Below are positions 23,376 through 33,650 of a stretch of DNA of 64,000 bases, piece after piece; positions within the stretch are counted from its first letter, which is position 1; each line of letters begins with the position of its first letter. Source of the DNA: Ixodes scapularis (Eukaryota; Arthropoda; Arachnida; Ixodida; Ixodidae); NCBI RefSeq assembly GCF_016920785.2, contig NW_024609880.1, positions 60,835,292 through 60,899,291 on the forward strand, given 5' to 3'. The position numbers and the translations under genes are program-made. The notes under the pieces are model-generated. The model was not told the DNA's origin. It saw nothing but the letters and a program-made list of their open reading frames with translations, and did not search any database.

Positions 23376-24591
23376 CAGTGTTGTACACGTTCCTCAAAAA
23401 TAGGAACGGAAGCTCGTTCCTCGTTCCTCCTGATTTTTGGAACGCGTTCCCGTTACAAGTTCCATACGTGAAGAAGGAACTCGTTCCCGTTACAGTTAAA
23501 AAAATGGAACGTATCGTTACATATACGTTACATTTGTACTTTGCTGATTACCATACTTAGTTATATCTAGAAAATATTTTATTTTTTATTTTTTAATCTA
23601 TTTCGTCAAATGTAAACATAAGAATTTGAAGGCCGTGATGGAAGAGCACCAGGAGAAGAAAACAGGCGGAAGCAGGGTTTGATTTGTTGATATACACCTT
23701 TAAAAATCTAAGCTTTTACCCATATTTATGTTTGTGGTGGGGGACTCAGACAAGCCAAATTTACTGTCACCCTATACATTGCACGAGCGTTTTGCAACAA
23801 CCTGACACGTTTCAATATAACAAAGTCCCTTGTTCGAACTTAACAACCGTTGATCCTCAATGTTGTCCGCAAGACGAGCGAGTGATGAAGAGGGTAGGGC
23901 TTTTGGAAGGTCAGTATTGAAAACTACAAGTCCTTTTCATGAAGGCTGGATTCGTTGTTCAGTTTGAAGGTGGGGACAGGCAGAGAATTAATAAAGGTAA
24001 ATTTTTGTGTAACTTTTAAGTGCCCACTGCTCGGGATACGGGGGTATGTTCGATGCCTGGTTATTTGTACTTTTGATGTATCTGTTGTTCTCTTTGTGGA
24101 ACTTCAGTGATAGCAGTAGTCGGCCTTAGATTTCTGGGTGTGTGAGGATTCGTGGAAGCAAAGGAATTAGCTGAGTTTGAAACGTCCCTCTTTCTGTGTC
24201 TTTTCCTTCGACTAAAAGTTTTGCTTTTTGTAGCGCAGTCTCGCGGGCACTGAAGATAGAATCGATATCCCCTAGCTCTCCTGCACCCAACTGTTACCAA
24301 GCGGGGACCACCCGAAGATAACTAAGCAAAAAGTTAACGAGATCCTGCTCTTCGTAAAAATATTGTTTTTATACTTTCAGAATTTGCTTCTTAGAAATCA
24401 AATTAAAATAACCCCACTGGACGAAAAAAAAAAAGGAACGCCCGTTCCTTCTTTCCGTTCCAGTAAAAATGTAACGCGTTTCCGTTCCAGTTCCAGCGAT
24501 GCTAAATGGAACGACGGCGTTCCTTCGTTCCTCCTAAAAGGAACGCGTTCCAGGAACGCCGTTCCTTGGAACGCCGTTCCGTACAACACTG
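23376..24591. mobile_element. hAT-superfamily DNA transposon (non-autonomous) with perfect 8-bp target duplication
   Basis: The element starts CAGTGTTGTACACGTTCC and ends with the inverted counterpart GGAACGCCGTTCCGTACAACACTG split across the final 24 bases. It is flanked on both sides by the identical 8-mer ATTTGCTC (23368-23375 and 24592-24599). An 8-bp duplication plus CAGTG-type ends is the hAT signature. Both ends are packed with GGAACG/CGTTCC motifs, typical subterminal transposase-binding repeats. At 1,216 bp the interior has only short open frames, and I see no hAT transposase core or dimerisation domain. It probably depended on a relative in trans. Confidence 0.88.
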
Positions 24592-24599
24592 ATTTGCTC

Positions 24600-25224
24600 C
24601 CTTACGTTCTGTTCGTAAAAACCAAGTTCATGTTGTAGCCCTATTGAAAAACACGCAACCAGAGATATAACTAAACATCATTAGCAGAAATTTTGAAAGG
24701 AAGGGGCCTTAATAGGACTGCTGTTAAACACCGAAATCAACTGGTAATAAGGTTTCGTTAGATTGGTTAGTATCTAGCAACAGAAACTGATTAAAGATAT
24801 AGAAAATACCTAGAATTTTAGTTTATTTGAAAGAAAACTGCAAGCAATGGTCTCTTCTCAAGACAGCACTTCCATAAAGTAAAGCGAATGCATGCTTTTC
24901 ATTTTTTTTTTTCAGTCACTTTATTGTGTTCACACCGAAATACGAAAAAAAATAGCATTTTTTATTTTTGAATTTATAGGATTTTTGAGCCCTCTACCAC
25001 ACATTTTGATTCCTGTAAATTCGTTAGGAAACATAAATGAAAGAATAAAAATATTTAAAGACTCTTACAAATCTCTGTAGTACGGAATTAGAGCGCAGCT
25101 CTTAAGGTATTTTGATTTTGCGATAGTCTATAGACCGTGCTAAGAAGATTGAGGAATATTATCTATATGTACAAATGTATACCTCGTACTGCTGCGTGCA
25201 TAATATAAATTTTATAAATAAATA

Positions 25225-25225
<1 letters not shown>
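24600..25225. other. Intergenic; nothing recognised
   Basis: A+T-rich sequence with homopolymer runs only. Confidence 0.4.

Positions 25226-25226
<1 letters not shown>

Positions 25227-25269
<43 letters not shown>
25227..25269. repeat. (TA)n microsatellite
   Basis: A TA dinucleotide array directly abutting the left end of the 0.7-kb repeat. The inverted partner at 29454 is also flanked by a short TA run. Confidence 0.85.
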
Positions 25270-25271
<2 letters not shown>

Positions 25272-25975
25272 GTGGTTTCATCTCAAATCGTGCAGGCAAA
25301 AAGGGTCGAATTTTTAATTTCGATGAAAAAAATATATGTTATGGCGCCGTTTCTAAAACCGCAGTCGACACAAACCGCAAGTTCGTCGGATTTTTTGTTC
25401 TCGACTTATGAATTTTTAAAGAGGCCGCGGCGAAAAGCAGTGTTTTTCACACCCGTCGTGGGTCGGATGTTTCGCTTGATCTACCGCCATGGATTTTCAG
25501 TCGACATTATATTATCTCTTTTGAAGCACTCTGCGGACACATTTAAAAGGCTCCAATACCATGAAATAATTTTAGGCCTTTTGCTTTTTTTTCTGTAAAA
25601 ATGTCAAAAACGCCTCCTCGGTCAATTGTTGACGAACTTTGACAATTAATTACTGGCGATCTACTTGGGTTACACCGATATTTTTTATGTCCACGGAGAG
25701 CCCAGAACACGCTCTTTATATTTATTATAAAATGCCTTGGCTGTATAAAATATCCTTTGCGGTACGTTTACGTTAATATTATGCAAAAACCAAAAAGTAC
25801 CATTTTTGAAATTGATTTTCTCAAAAAACCCATTTTTTATTTTTTTTATTTTTTGTTCAAATGTAGATATGATAGTTGTCTACACGAAAATCAAGCCTAG
25901 AAAGTGTATATTTTGTTTGTATGTTCTACATTTAAGCATCAATATCGTACAAAAACGTGTTTTTACGGCTCGAAG
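25270..25975 (+). repeat. Unclassified 0.7-kb interspersed repeat, copy 1 (plus orientation)
   Basis: It begins gggtggtttcatctcaaat after a TA run. It continues through cgtcgtgggtcggatgtttc to a region ending near caatatcg. A nearly identical sequence occurs at 28745-29453 on the other strand. Each has an open frame with MKKIYVMAPFLKPQSTQTAS, but I recognise no domain and doubt that it is coding. Confidence 0.75.
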
Positions 25976-27795
25976 TGGACTTGCGAATTGCGCGTCTTCA
26001 CAAGCTTGGAAATAGTTTTTTTTTTCTTTTTTTCAACGTTCCCTCATAAAAATGAAATACAGTATTTCCACCCTGATATATTTATTGATTATTTAAATTT
26101 TATTGTAGGCGGCAAGCTACATCGGAGGAGTTCCAAAAAGAGAAAGCAACACTTCTTAACACACCAGCAGGTGTCGTAAATTTTTAACGTGTAGGAGTCG
26201 GCAGACGTCTTATTGATTCGGGGCTTTCATTGGCCTGCATGAACGTCCCGCCCTTTCAGAGCCAGCAGATGACCACGACCTTTCGCGCTTGTTGTGTTAG
26301 ATGGGACGGCCCGTGACAGTAAAGCGAGCAGCGCACCCTGTGTCACGAGGAGTGAAATGGTACGATTGTGTCGTTGACGCGGCGAACAGTGACAGCCACC
26401 CAGGAGGAGTCTGTCAGAGTATTGCACAAGGGAAAGCAAAGGAATCGCTGCCTGAAAGGATGATGACACCACGGCCTTACAATGTCGACGGTCAACAACT
26501 GTTCTGCTGGCCAAAACAACGCCGCGTGCGCGCTAAAACCGGCGGCGCGGGACAGAAATCGCGCAGACGCACACACGAAGATGGGCCGGTTTCGTTAGGG
26601 ATGTGGGGAAATTTGAAACCAGCCATCCGTGCATGCGTGAAACGATACCGTATGTTTGCCCTAGCTTGGAGCGCCCTATCCTTACCTTGAAACGGTCGTG
26701 CTCTCTCTCCCTCTCCGGTGAGATCCGATAGCACCGAAGCGTTATCTATTAAACTTGAGGAAGAAAACGAGAAGGGAGTGTTTATGTTTAATTATCCCCA
26801 CCAACCCGCTCGTTCTGTCCTTATAAAGGGTTATCTCTTTTGGAAACAGCAAAGCCCGGAGACTGACATTAAAACGAGCGTGTTGGTAAATATACTTGTG
26901 TTTGTATTCTGCCCGGAGACTAGTTGGGTCGAAGTCAGCCTCCTTGTCAACTATAACCGTTTGTGAAGAGTGGGCTTCTCCCGAGATGAAACGTTAGCGC
27001 CGGCTGACGTGTTCTTTTGAAAAAAGGGAAGGGGAAAGAGAAAGTTTGAGTAACTGCAGAAACTACCTCGAAAGCTCCTCTCCCGATATGAAGCTTGAAG
27101 CATAGTCTCGGTTACCTTCTCGCGCATCGCCTGCTCGAATCTATTCTTCACTTTCTTTCGTACAGCCACTGTTCCGCACAGCCGTCGTGGATGTGCGTAA
27201 TATAGGGAGGAACAGATTCGAGCATCATCTGGACGCCGTCATCATGCCAGACTTCAATGTCGTGGGACCGACTCGTGTGTGTTTCTTCGCCCCGCTGAAC
27301 TTTGTTTCTCGGGTGCGGTTTTTTCTGAACTTTTTTTTTTTCAATGTTTTCTTACTAACTGTTTGTTAGCACTGTTCAGTTGTTGGGTTTATTTCGTCAT
27401 GGCGTAGCGGCCTGGCGGTGATGTAGAGAGCGTGTTCGCACGCATTTGGTTGCACTCCCGTTTAGGGAATGCCCGGGGGAGTTGGTTTTTATTCTTGCCA
27501 TGTGCGGCTGAGTTTTCCCATCTTTATTAAATTATTGATTTTTTTTTTGTTTTACCTTTACGTGCCGTCGACTTGTTTGTCTGACTCTCCACCAGTCGTG
27601 GACCTACCGCCTTGCCACCGCTCGAACCTAAATACTTTATTTTTTTTTTTTTTAACGCAATTTTCGTTAAGATCGGAGTTGGGCAATTTAATTCCTATTT
27701 ATTTATTTTTATTTCCCACCCCTCTCCATGACACACTCTTTGTGTGTTTCGGACCGTTTCTGTGTCACCACTTTTGTGTATTACGGAAGTGAAAG
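25976..27795. other. Spacer between the inverted 0.7-kb repeats; G+C-rich patch at 26230-26730
   Basis: The 26.2-26.7 kb patch is CpG-rich with several overlapping open frames on both strands, none with a known domain. The frames look like a composition effect. The rest is T-rich sequence. Confidence 0.35.
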
Positions 27796-27797
27796 TA

Positions 27798-28369
27798 CAG
27801 TCGGGGACAAAAGTCTCCAGGACGTGCGAGCTGCGGCTGAAACGCATCGCTCTGCCATCTGCCGGCGGGTGGCCTGGTTTCGAGATCACACAAAAGCGCA
27901 TGCGCGTCCTACTCTGCCTGGAAACATGTGTGTTTTCCCGCTCTTCTGCGGCACAGTGCCTAACTCGGAATCGGGCGTGTGGTACCGCCTCGGAGATAGC
28001 GCTGGCGGCTGACGAGCGTCTGCTACACATTCCGAAACTCGAGATACCGCCTGGGGCATTTCGCCGCATTTCGCCGTGTCAGCGCACCTTGCTTTATAAC
28101 CAGTTGAGCTTATCGCTCAATTGAGATGCCGTGACTTCTTGCTTGATAGGTGCCATGTCAGTAAGCGCTATCTCCGAGGCGGTACCGCGCGCCCGATTCC
28201 GAGTTAGGCGCCGCGCCGCAGAAGAGCGGGAAAGCGCACATGTTGGCAGGCACAGTAGGACGCGCATGCTCTTTTCTGTGATCTCGAAACCAGGCGACCC
28301 ACCGGCAGATGGCAGAGCAATGCGTTTCAGTCGCAGCTCGCGTGTCCTGGAGACTTTTGTCCCCGACTG
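27798..28369. mobile_element. Tc1/mariner-type foldback MITE with ~210-bp inverted arms, TA-flanked
   Basis: It starts CAGTCGGGGACAAAAGTCTC and ends with the exact complement (AGACTTTTGTCCCCGACTG), flanked by TA on each side (27796-27797, 28370-28371). The arms (to about 28010, and from about 28160) are complementary along nearly their whole length. Examples are ctcggaatcggg against cccgattccgag, and ggagatagcgct against agcgctatctcc. TA target duplication with CAGT ends indicates the Tc1/mariner superfamily. There is no transposase, and the open frames in the arms are mirror images. Confidence 0.85.
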
Positions 28370-28379
28370 TACATTTCCT

Positions 28380-28744
28380 GGTGACCTGTGCGATGTGCGG
28401 TGAACAAGCCCCAGTGTTTGGTTTCGTAAAGAATTGTATATAATATATCGACGATGTGGTGACTTTCTTTGTCTTAGTAATATGACAGCTAATAGTTAGT
28501 CGTGCTAGTTTACTTTTAAAGGTTTATAAATCGAAACAATACAACGTCTGTGCCTTTTGGTTATTGAAAGTCTACTAGGCCTGCTGATTTGGTTAGATAT
28601 GTATCTCATGGTTCCCGCTCTTATCCAAACATACATAAATATTCTATACCACAAAATCCGTTTATAATTGATTACAAAATGCAGAAGAAAATTCAAGAAA
28701 ACGTTTTCACAATTCATAGAGACGCATGGGTCGCTATGTCTGAC
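28380..28744. other. Intergenic; nothing recognised
   Basis: A+T-rich, no supported gene. Confidence 0.4.
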
Positions 28745-29453
28745 TTAGGTCTTGCAAAACAAAGACGTCTTTTTCCGATATTGAGGCCTAAATATAAAAC
28801 ATGCAAACAAAATATACACTTTCTAGGCTTGATTTTCGTGTAGACAACTATCATATCTACATTTGAACAAAAAATAAAACAAATAAAAAATGGGTTTTTT
28901 GAGAAAATCAATTTCAAAAATGGTACTTTTTGGTTTTTGCATAATATTAACGTAAACGTACCACAAAGGATATTTTATATAGTCAAGGAACTTTATATTA
29001 AATATAAAGAGCGTGTTCTGGGCTCTCCGTGGACATAAAAAATATCGGTGTAACCCAAGTAGATCGCCAGTAATTAAATGTCAAAGTTCGTCAACAATTG
29101 ACCGAGGAGGCGTTTTTCACATTTTTACAGAAAAAAAGCAAAAGGCCTAAAATTATTTCATGGTATTGGAGCCTTTTAAATGTGTCCGCAGAGTGCTTCA
29201 AAAAAGATAATATAATGTGGACTGAAAATCCATGGCGGTAGATCAAGCGAAACATCCGACCCACGACGGGTGTGAAAAACACTGCTTTTCGCCGCGGCCT
29301 CTTTAAAAATTCATAAGTCGAGAACGAAAAATCCGACGAACTTGCGGTTTGTGTCGACTGCGGTTTTAGAAACGGCGCCATAACATATATTTTTTTCATC
29401 GAAATTAAAAATTTGACCCTTTTTGCCTGCACGATTTGAGATGAAACCACCCA
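28745..29453 (-). repeat. Unclassified 0.7-kb interspersed repeat, copy 2 (minus orientation)
   Basis: Reverse complement of the 25270-25975 repeat, differing at scattered positions and small indels. It ends ttgagatgaaaccaccc next to a short TA run, mirroring the other copy's start. Confidence 0.75.
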
Positions 29454-30311
29454 TATATATATAGTAGACGAACCTTTCGCTTGAAAACGCCACCACTGCT
29501 GTTGCTTTGGACCGCCCTGAGACGTAAGTTGCACCCCTCGTCCAAGCTTGTCGTGCTCAATCCGCCATGTTGAAAGGCTCCAAGACCTTGTAGTTGACGC
29601 TAGTCACGTCCAGCAAATTATAAAAATTCTGCCGTAACCTTCCCAAGCTCATTCTGGGATGAACCTATCTCCTCAAAACGACTCACTAAACTCAGTGGCG
29701 TCGGTGAATCCCTCAGGGACGAGCCATTCGCGTGAAAAACTACTCACTAAAACTGGTTTGTTTCTACAAGACACTAACGCAGCCTATAGTTTTGTAGTAG
29801 TTTGAAATATTCTGGAGGCTGTGTGATTCTGCAGTGCTTAACGGGACAAGGTAGGCTTCTGTTCCAGAACAGCAAAGGTATTGGCACGAGCAGCATAGGT
29901 TGTATGATTACAAAACTTTCTTTTATGCGAAAGCATCAACTGTACCATACAGCGAAGCCGGCGTTGTCTGTAACCGTACATAGCAAAAAAAAAAAAAAAA
30001 AGCACCTAAATTCCCATTCCCAATAAAACACAAAGAAAAGCACATCAACGCAGATGCCCAGTCACGGAAGACGGCGGGTGCGCTCAAGGTCAAAGCGAAA
30101 GCGCTTCAGAATTAAAACAGAAAGAAAGGCACAGGAACGCAATGCTTCGCTACGGAAGCCGTCGTGGAGCCGGCAGGGTTCGCCGCGCCTGCGCAGTGGG
30201 AGAGCGCGATGCCATCGCCGGAGCGCCGTGTGCGAAAGGAAGACGTGGCGCGCCGCTTGTAAAAATGCGCTGCGTGTAGGAATGCTCTCGCGTTCCTACG
30301 CGTAAGCAGCC
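29454..30311. other. Intergenic; nothing firmly recognised
   Basis: Contains a poly(A) run at 29985-30001 and a G+C-rich segment at 30050-30300 with two loosely similar halves (gcccagtcacggaagacgg against gcttcgctacggaagccg). This may be an old SINE-like repeat. Confidence 0.35.
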
Positions 30312-30631
30312 TTAACCCTTTGATGCCCAGTGTTGCCCAGGAGCAACAGCTAAAACATGATTTTTTTTTCCCCGAAACCCGCGAATCTATGCATTAGTAC
30401 CATCAGCCGCAAGGCCGAGGCGACCTGAGCTTCTAGAAATAAAAAACAGAGGGCGGTACATGTACACTTCCACTCTTCCGCTACACCTGTCTGAACCGGC
30501 GAGCGAACTCGTCCCGCCACTGTACCAGGTGAGCGAACATCGATGAAAACAAATGCGGGATGTGATAATGAAACAAATCTTCGATTCAAATCTCCTACTG
30601 ATTGACTAAAAGAGACGTATGTGCAGCAAAA

Positions 30632-30940
30632 ACGGTCACGTGACCCCCATGGTCACGTGACCTCGGCGGGTCACGTGACCCCCAGAGAAATTTTTTCGCT
30701 AGATTTAGCGGGGAAAATTTTCCGCTAGATTTATCGGGGAATTTTTCCGCCAGATTTAGTGGGGAAATATTTCCGCTAGATTTAGCGGGGACATTTTTCC
30801 GCTAGATTTGGCGGGAAATTTACCCATAATGAATAACCCACGTGACCATAGGGGTCACGTGACCCCCATGGTCACGTGACCCCCACGTGACCTTGGAAAG
30901 GGGGTCATGTGACCCCACCAATGTCACGTGACCGCAGGTG
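30632..30940. repeat. Cluster of GGTCACGTGACC palindromes surrounding a 26-bp tandem array
   Basis: Seven or so copies of gtcacgtgacc or close variants flank both sides of the tandem array at 30697-30825. Each contains CACGTG, the E-box core. A C run follows at 30942. Confidence 0.75.
30697..30825. repeat. Five-copy 26-bp tandem repeat (cgctagatttagcggggaaa type)
   Basis: Units start at 30697, 30723, 30748, 30774 and 30800, with period 25-26. Each contains an internal imperfect palindrome: cgctagatttagcg, then ggggaaa against ttttcc. Confidence 0.8.
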
Positions 30941-32750
30941 GCCCCCCCCCCCCCCCCCCCTCGAGAACACGTAAACCTCAATACCCTTCCCTCCTCCTGC
31001 TCGAGAGCTGCGCTCTAATTCGGCGTTACCGGGAGTTGTAAACGGCTTTCATTTTTTTTCCTGGGAAATTTTAGATAAGATCGACCAAAAAGTCAATTTT
31101 ATTTTCTGCATTCTTCTTTTTTCTTTTTTAGATTACCGATTGCACCATGTCGGAACTTACAATTTGTACGGTTTCGCTCGTGTCTTTGCCCGAACCTTTG
31201 GGGGAGCGTTGTCAAAGCCGGAAAGTTTGTTCTCGACCACTGTCTTTTATCAAATTAGATTCTTAAAACATTCAACAATGTGCGCTGCTCTTAAGGGCTA
31301 CGCTTTCGGCAGCATACGTGATCGAGGCGCCTGTACGTCATCGCATGCAACCTTTCGCGAGCTGGCCGCCGGCACTCCGACTGTTTTGACGAAGTGGTCG
31401 AGCCGTTTCCAGAGCAAGTGTATCCTTCCGCGCGTAGCGTCTTTTGGTAGAATCCTCAAGAGTCATCTTAACATAGCATAGATAGTCCACAGGTCAAAAC
31501 ACTAAAGCTCTTTAAAAAAAAAATTAAAGAAAAAACGAGGCTTTTTTGCGGTGCACACAGCCATTCTATTGTTTTAAATGACATAAATCGGTTTTAAGCT
31601 AATTGGCACCTGGTCTTAGCCGCTAGCACTAAACTTTGGAGGAGACTGAGCATTCGGTTACACGTAGTTTACTTTTGCGGTTAACTTATAAAACACGTTT
31701 TTTTTTTTCTCCAAACACCGAATATTCCACGTACTGCATTTACCCCCCCCCCCCCCCTTCCCCCGCATACACTTTTTAGACTGTAGCATATTTAGTTTTT
31801 GGATATCAAGTAACACAATAGTTCTGGATATGTTATGTCTGTACTCAAATTTTGCATGCACATAAACCAATGAGTTACCAAAGAACATTAGATTTAGTCG
31901 TTTTTTTAGACAAAGAGCTGGGTCACAAACTTGCCGCAGGTATTTCTCTGTTGGCACCAATAAAAAACAATTGAATGTCGCATCTGACCAACAGTCGGCT
32001 GCTGCCGACAGATCTCGTCTAGTGGTACTCCCGCCTCCAAGGCCTTGGATGCGGCAGCTGCTCGAGAGAAGCTATATAATGCATTAAGTTTTACATTTGA
32101 TATCAACTATGGTTTACTCGTGTAATAGGATTAAACTTGGGGTAATGTTTTATTTATCTATTACCTTCCCGTTTCTTTTCTTTCCTTTTTTTTTCTTTTT
32201 TTTTTTGCATTGCAATGCAGCGTTTACTAGGTTTACTCGCGGGCGCCATGTTCGCGGGAGTGCAAGTCATTGTTTTTCGTGCTTTTATGGTTTATTTTTA
32301 ATTGACTATGTTTACAGCCCCCTTCTTATGTAATGTCCTTTTTAAATGGCCCTCAAAAGTTCGACTAAAGTGTTTTTTTCGCGTAGAGGTCGCAGCAGCC
32401 AGTAAAACATTACATCACTTTTCCTTTTGAATAATTGAGGCTAATATATATGTTTAATTTAAATTTAAATATGAGGGCTGTAATGTAGCAATAAAAGGCT
32501 ACAAGATGTATTTTTGTTAAAAATAACCAATATGACAAAAAAATCTCTGTCCACGCCCTTTCCCGCAACCCATCATTGGTTCAAAGTTTTGTTTTGCGGC
32601 TACGCTTATTTTTCTACACCACTTTCCTTCTTCCAGTAAGTTACGGTTATATGAACGGGCTTCGGAACTTGCGAATGTCCCAATAGGCCGCGCGTAAAGC
32701 CCTATGCCCTCTTGCTTATTCCATGTTGCACGGATGAGAGCGAGAGGGCA

Positions 32751-32784
32751 GCGCAGTTGCTCTCCTTGGAGAGCAACTGCGCTA
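32751..32784. repeat. 34-bp perfect hairpin (16-bp arms, 2-base loop)
   Basis: agcgcagttgctctcc, then tt, then ggagagcaactgcgct. A further partial copy of the arm (agttgctctctaagg) follows at about 32799. Confidence 0.85.
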
Positions 32785-32889
32785 GGCGACTGGAGATCAG
32801 TTGCTCTCTAAGGTCGTCTTTGTCGTCTGTTACAACCGCTTGTACCTTGACTTTCCGGCATTTATTTCGGCGCCGCGGATAAAAAAAAA

Positions 32890-33030
32890 GTTTGTCGACA
32901 AAACGTTTTAGGGTGGTGCTGTCCATGAAACGATTTTCTACGAAACGTCACAGGGTGTACGAAACGTGTGTCCACGAAAAGTTGTCCACAAAACGTAATT
33001 CCACAAAACGAGTTTGACGAAATGATAGGG
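32890..33030. repeat. Degenerate minisatellite of 'gtccacgaaacg' units
   Basis: About eight diverged repeats of 14-20 bases share aaacg cores: gtcgacaaaacg, tccatgaaacg, ctacgaaacg, gtacgaaacg, tccacgaaaag, tccacaaaacg (twice), tgacgaaatg. Confidence 0.6.
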
Positions 33031-33060
33031 ACCCCTTTTATTGTTAGATAATTTGTGCAC

Positions 33061-33063
<3 letters not shown>

Positions 33064-33115
<52 letters not shown>
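33064..33115. repeat. (TA)n microsatellite
   Basis: About 26 TA dinucleotides immediately upstream of the piggyBac transposase remnant. Confidence 0.9.
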
Positions 33116-33117
<2 letters not shown>

Positions 33118-33121
33118 TATT

Positions 33122-33482
33122 TATCTCGGGTACAAGCGACACTGCACGCAATTCCGCATCAAAAGAGGTTTTTCTCTGCTCGCTTTCCGTTCTCAGATCG
33201 CACAAGCCCTGGCACACGTGAAGGCCAAGCCTTAGAAGAGAAGGTCAGACACATTGTGAAATGAAAATGCACCACCAACCAAGACAACTCGGCCCCTAAA
33301 GCCAAGATCGACAGATGATGTGAGGTATGATAGAACGCACCGCTGGCCTCAGTACTCTGAAAAGGAGAGCAGGTGCAAATACAGCAAAACTGGTTACACG
33401 TTCCTGTACTGTGCCAAATGCGAGATGCCCCTGTGCCTTCTCCCAAGCCGCAACTGTTTTCACTCGTGTCAGGCGAATTAGT
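33122..33482 (+). pseudogene. piggyBac transposase, C-terminal remnant with Cys-rich domain
   Basis: Translation gives RHCTQFRIKRGFSLLAFRSQ and IAQALAHVKAK, a stop, a second stop, then DDVRYDRTHRWPQYSEKESR, CKYSKTGYTFLYCAKCE, MPLCLLPSRNCFHS and a terminal stop. The order (FRxxIAxAL helix, xRYDxxxHWP, then C..C..C..C..LC..CF) is the end of the piggyBac DDE transposase and its C-terminal zinc-binding domain. Two in-frame stops and loss of the catalytic core make it non-functional. It reads toward the TTAA-flanked right end 165 bases downstream, as expected. Confidence 0.75.
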
Positions 33483-33650
33483 GCCGCAGATGTCCAACGT
33501 TGCTCAGGAGCAACCTATCATATGGGTTCGCAAATAAAGATAATTTTTTTCTGAGACCAGGTTTTTTTTATTTTTTGTCTGTTCTAAATCCGCGACAAAG
33601 TTTGTAGGTGTGCGGGACTTAAAGTAAAGTTTTGGGCATCGAATGGTTAA

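Larger units (their letters stand above)
30316..33646 (+). mobile_element. piggyBac-like DNA transposon, decayed and internally rearranged
   Basis: Flanked by TTAA at 30312-30315 and 33647-33650, the target specific to piggyBac. The left end reads CCCTTTGATGCCC and the right end, inverted, CCATTCGATGCCC. A recognisable piggyBac transposase C-terminus lies at 33122-33482, reading toward the right end. A GTTGCNCAGGAGCAAC motif occurs near both ends (30332, 33500). Most of the transposase is absent. The interior holds tandem and palindromic repeats, C runs and a TA array. The two ends could in principle come from different copies. Confidence 0.65.

Noticed and set aside
25272..25598. 108-codon frame repeated in inverted form at 29091-29534, considered as a small protein
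   Set aside because: No domain and no start or splice context; better explained as repeat sequence.
26227..26734. Overlapping frames on both strands, considered as a host gene
   Set aside because: CpG-rich composition keeps all frames open; no domain, promoter or splice sites fit.
27695..28403. Several 90-126 codon frames on both strands
   Set aside because: They lie in the complementary arms of the foldback element and mirror one another.
30697..30825. CRISPR-like array
   Set aside because: The units are contiguous with no spacers, and the genome is eukaryotic.
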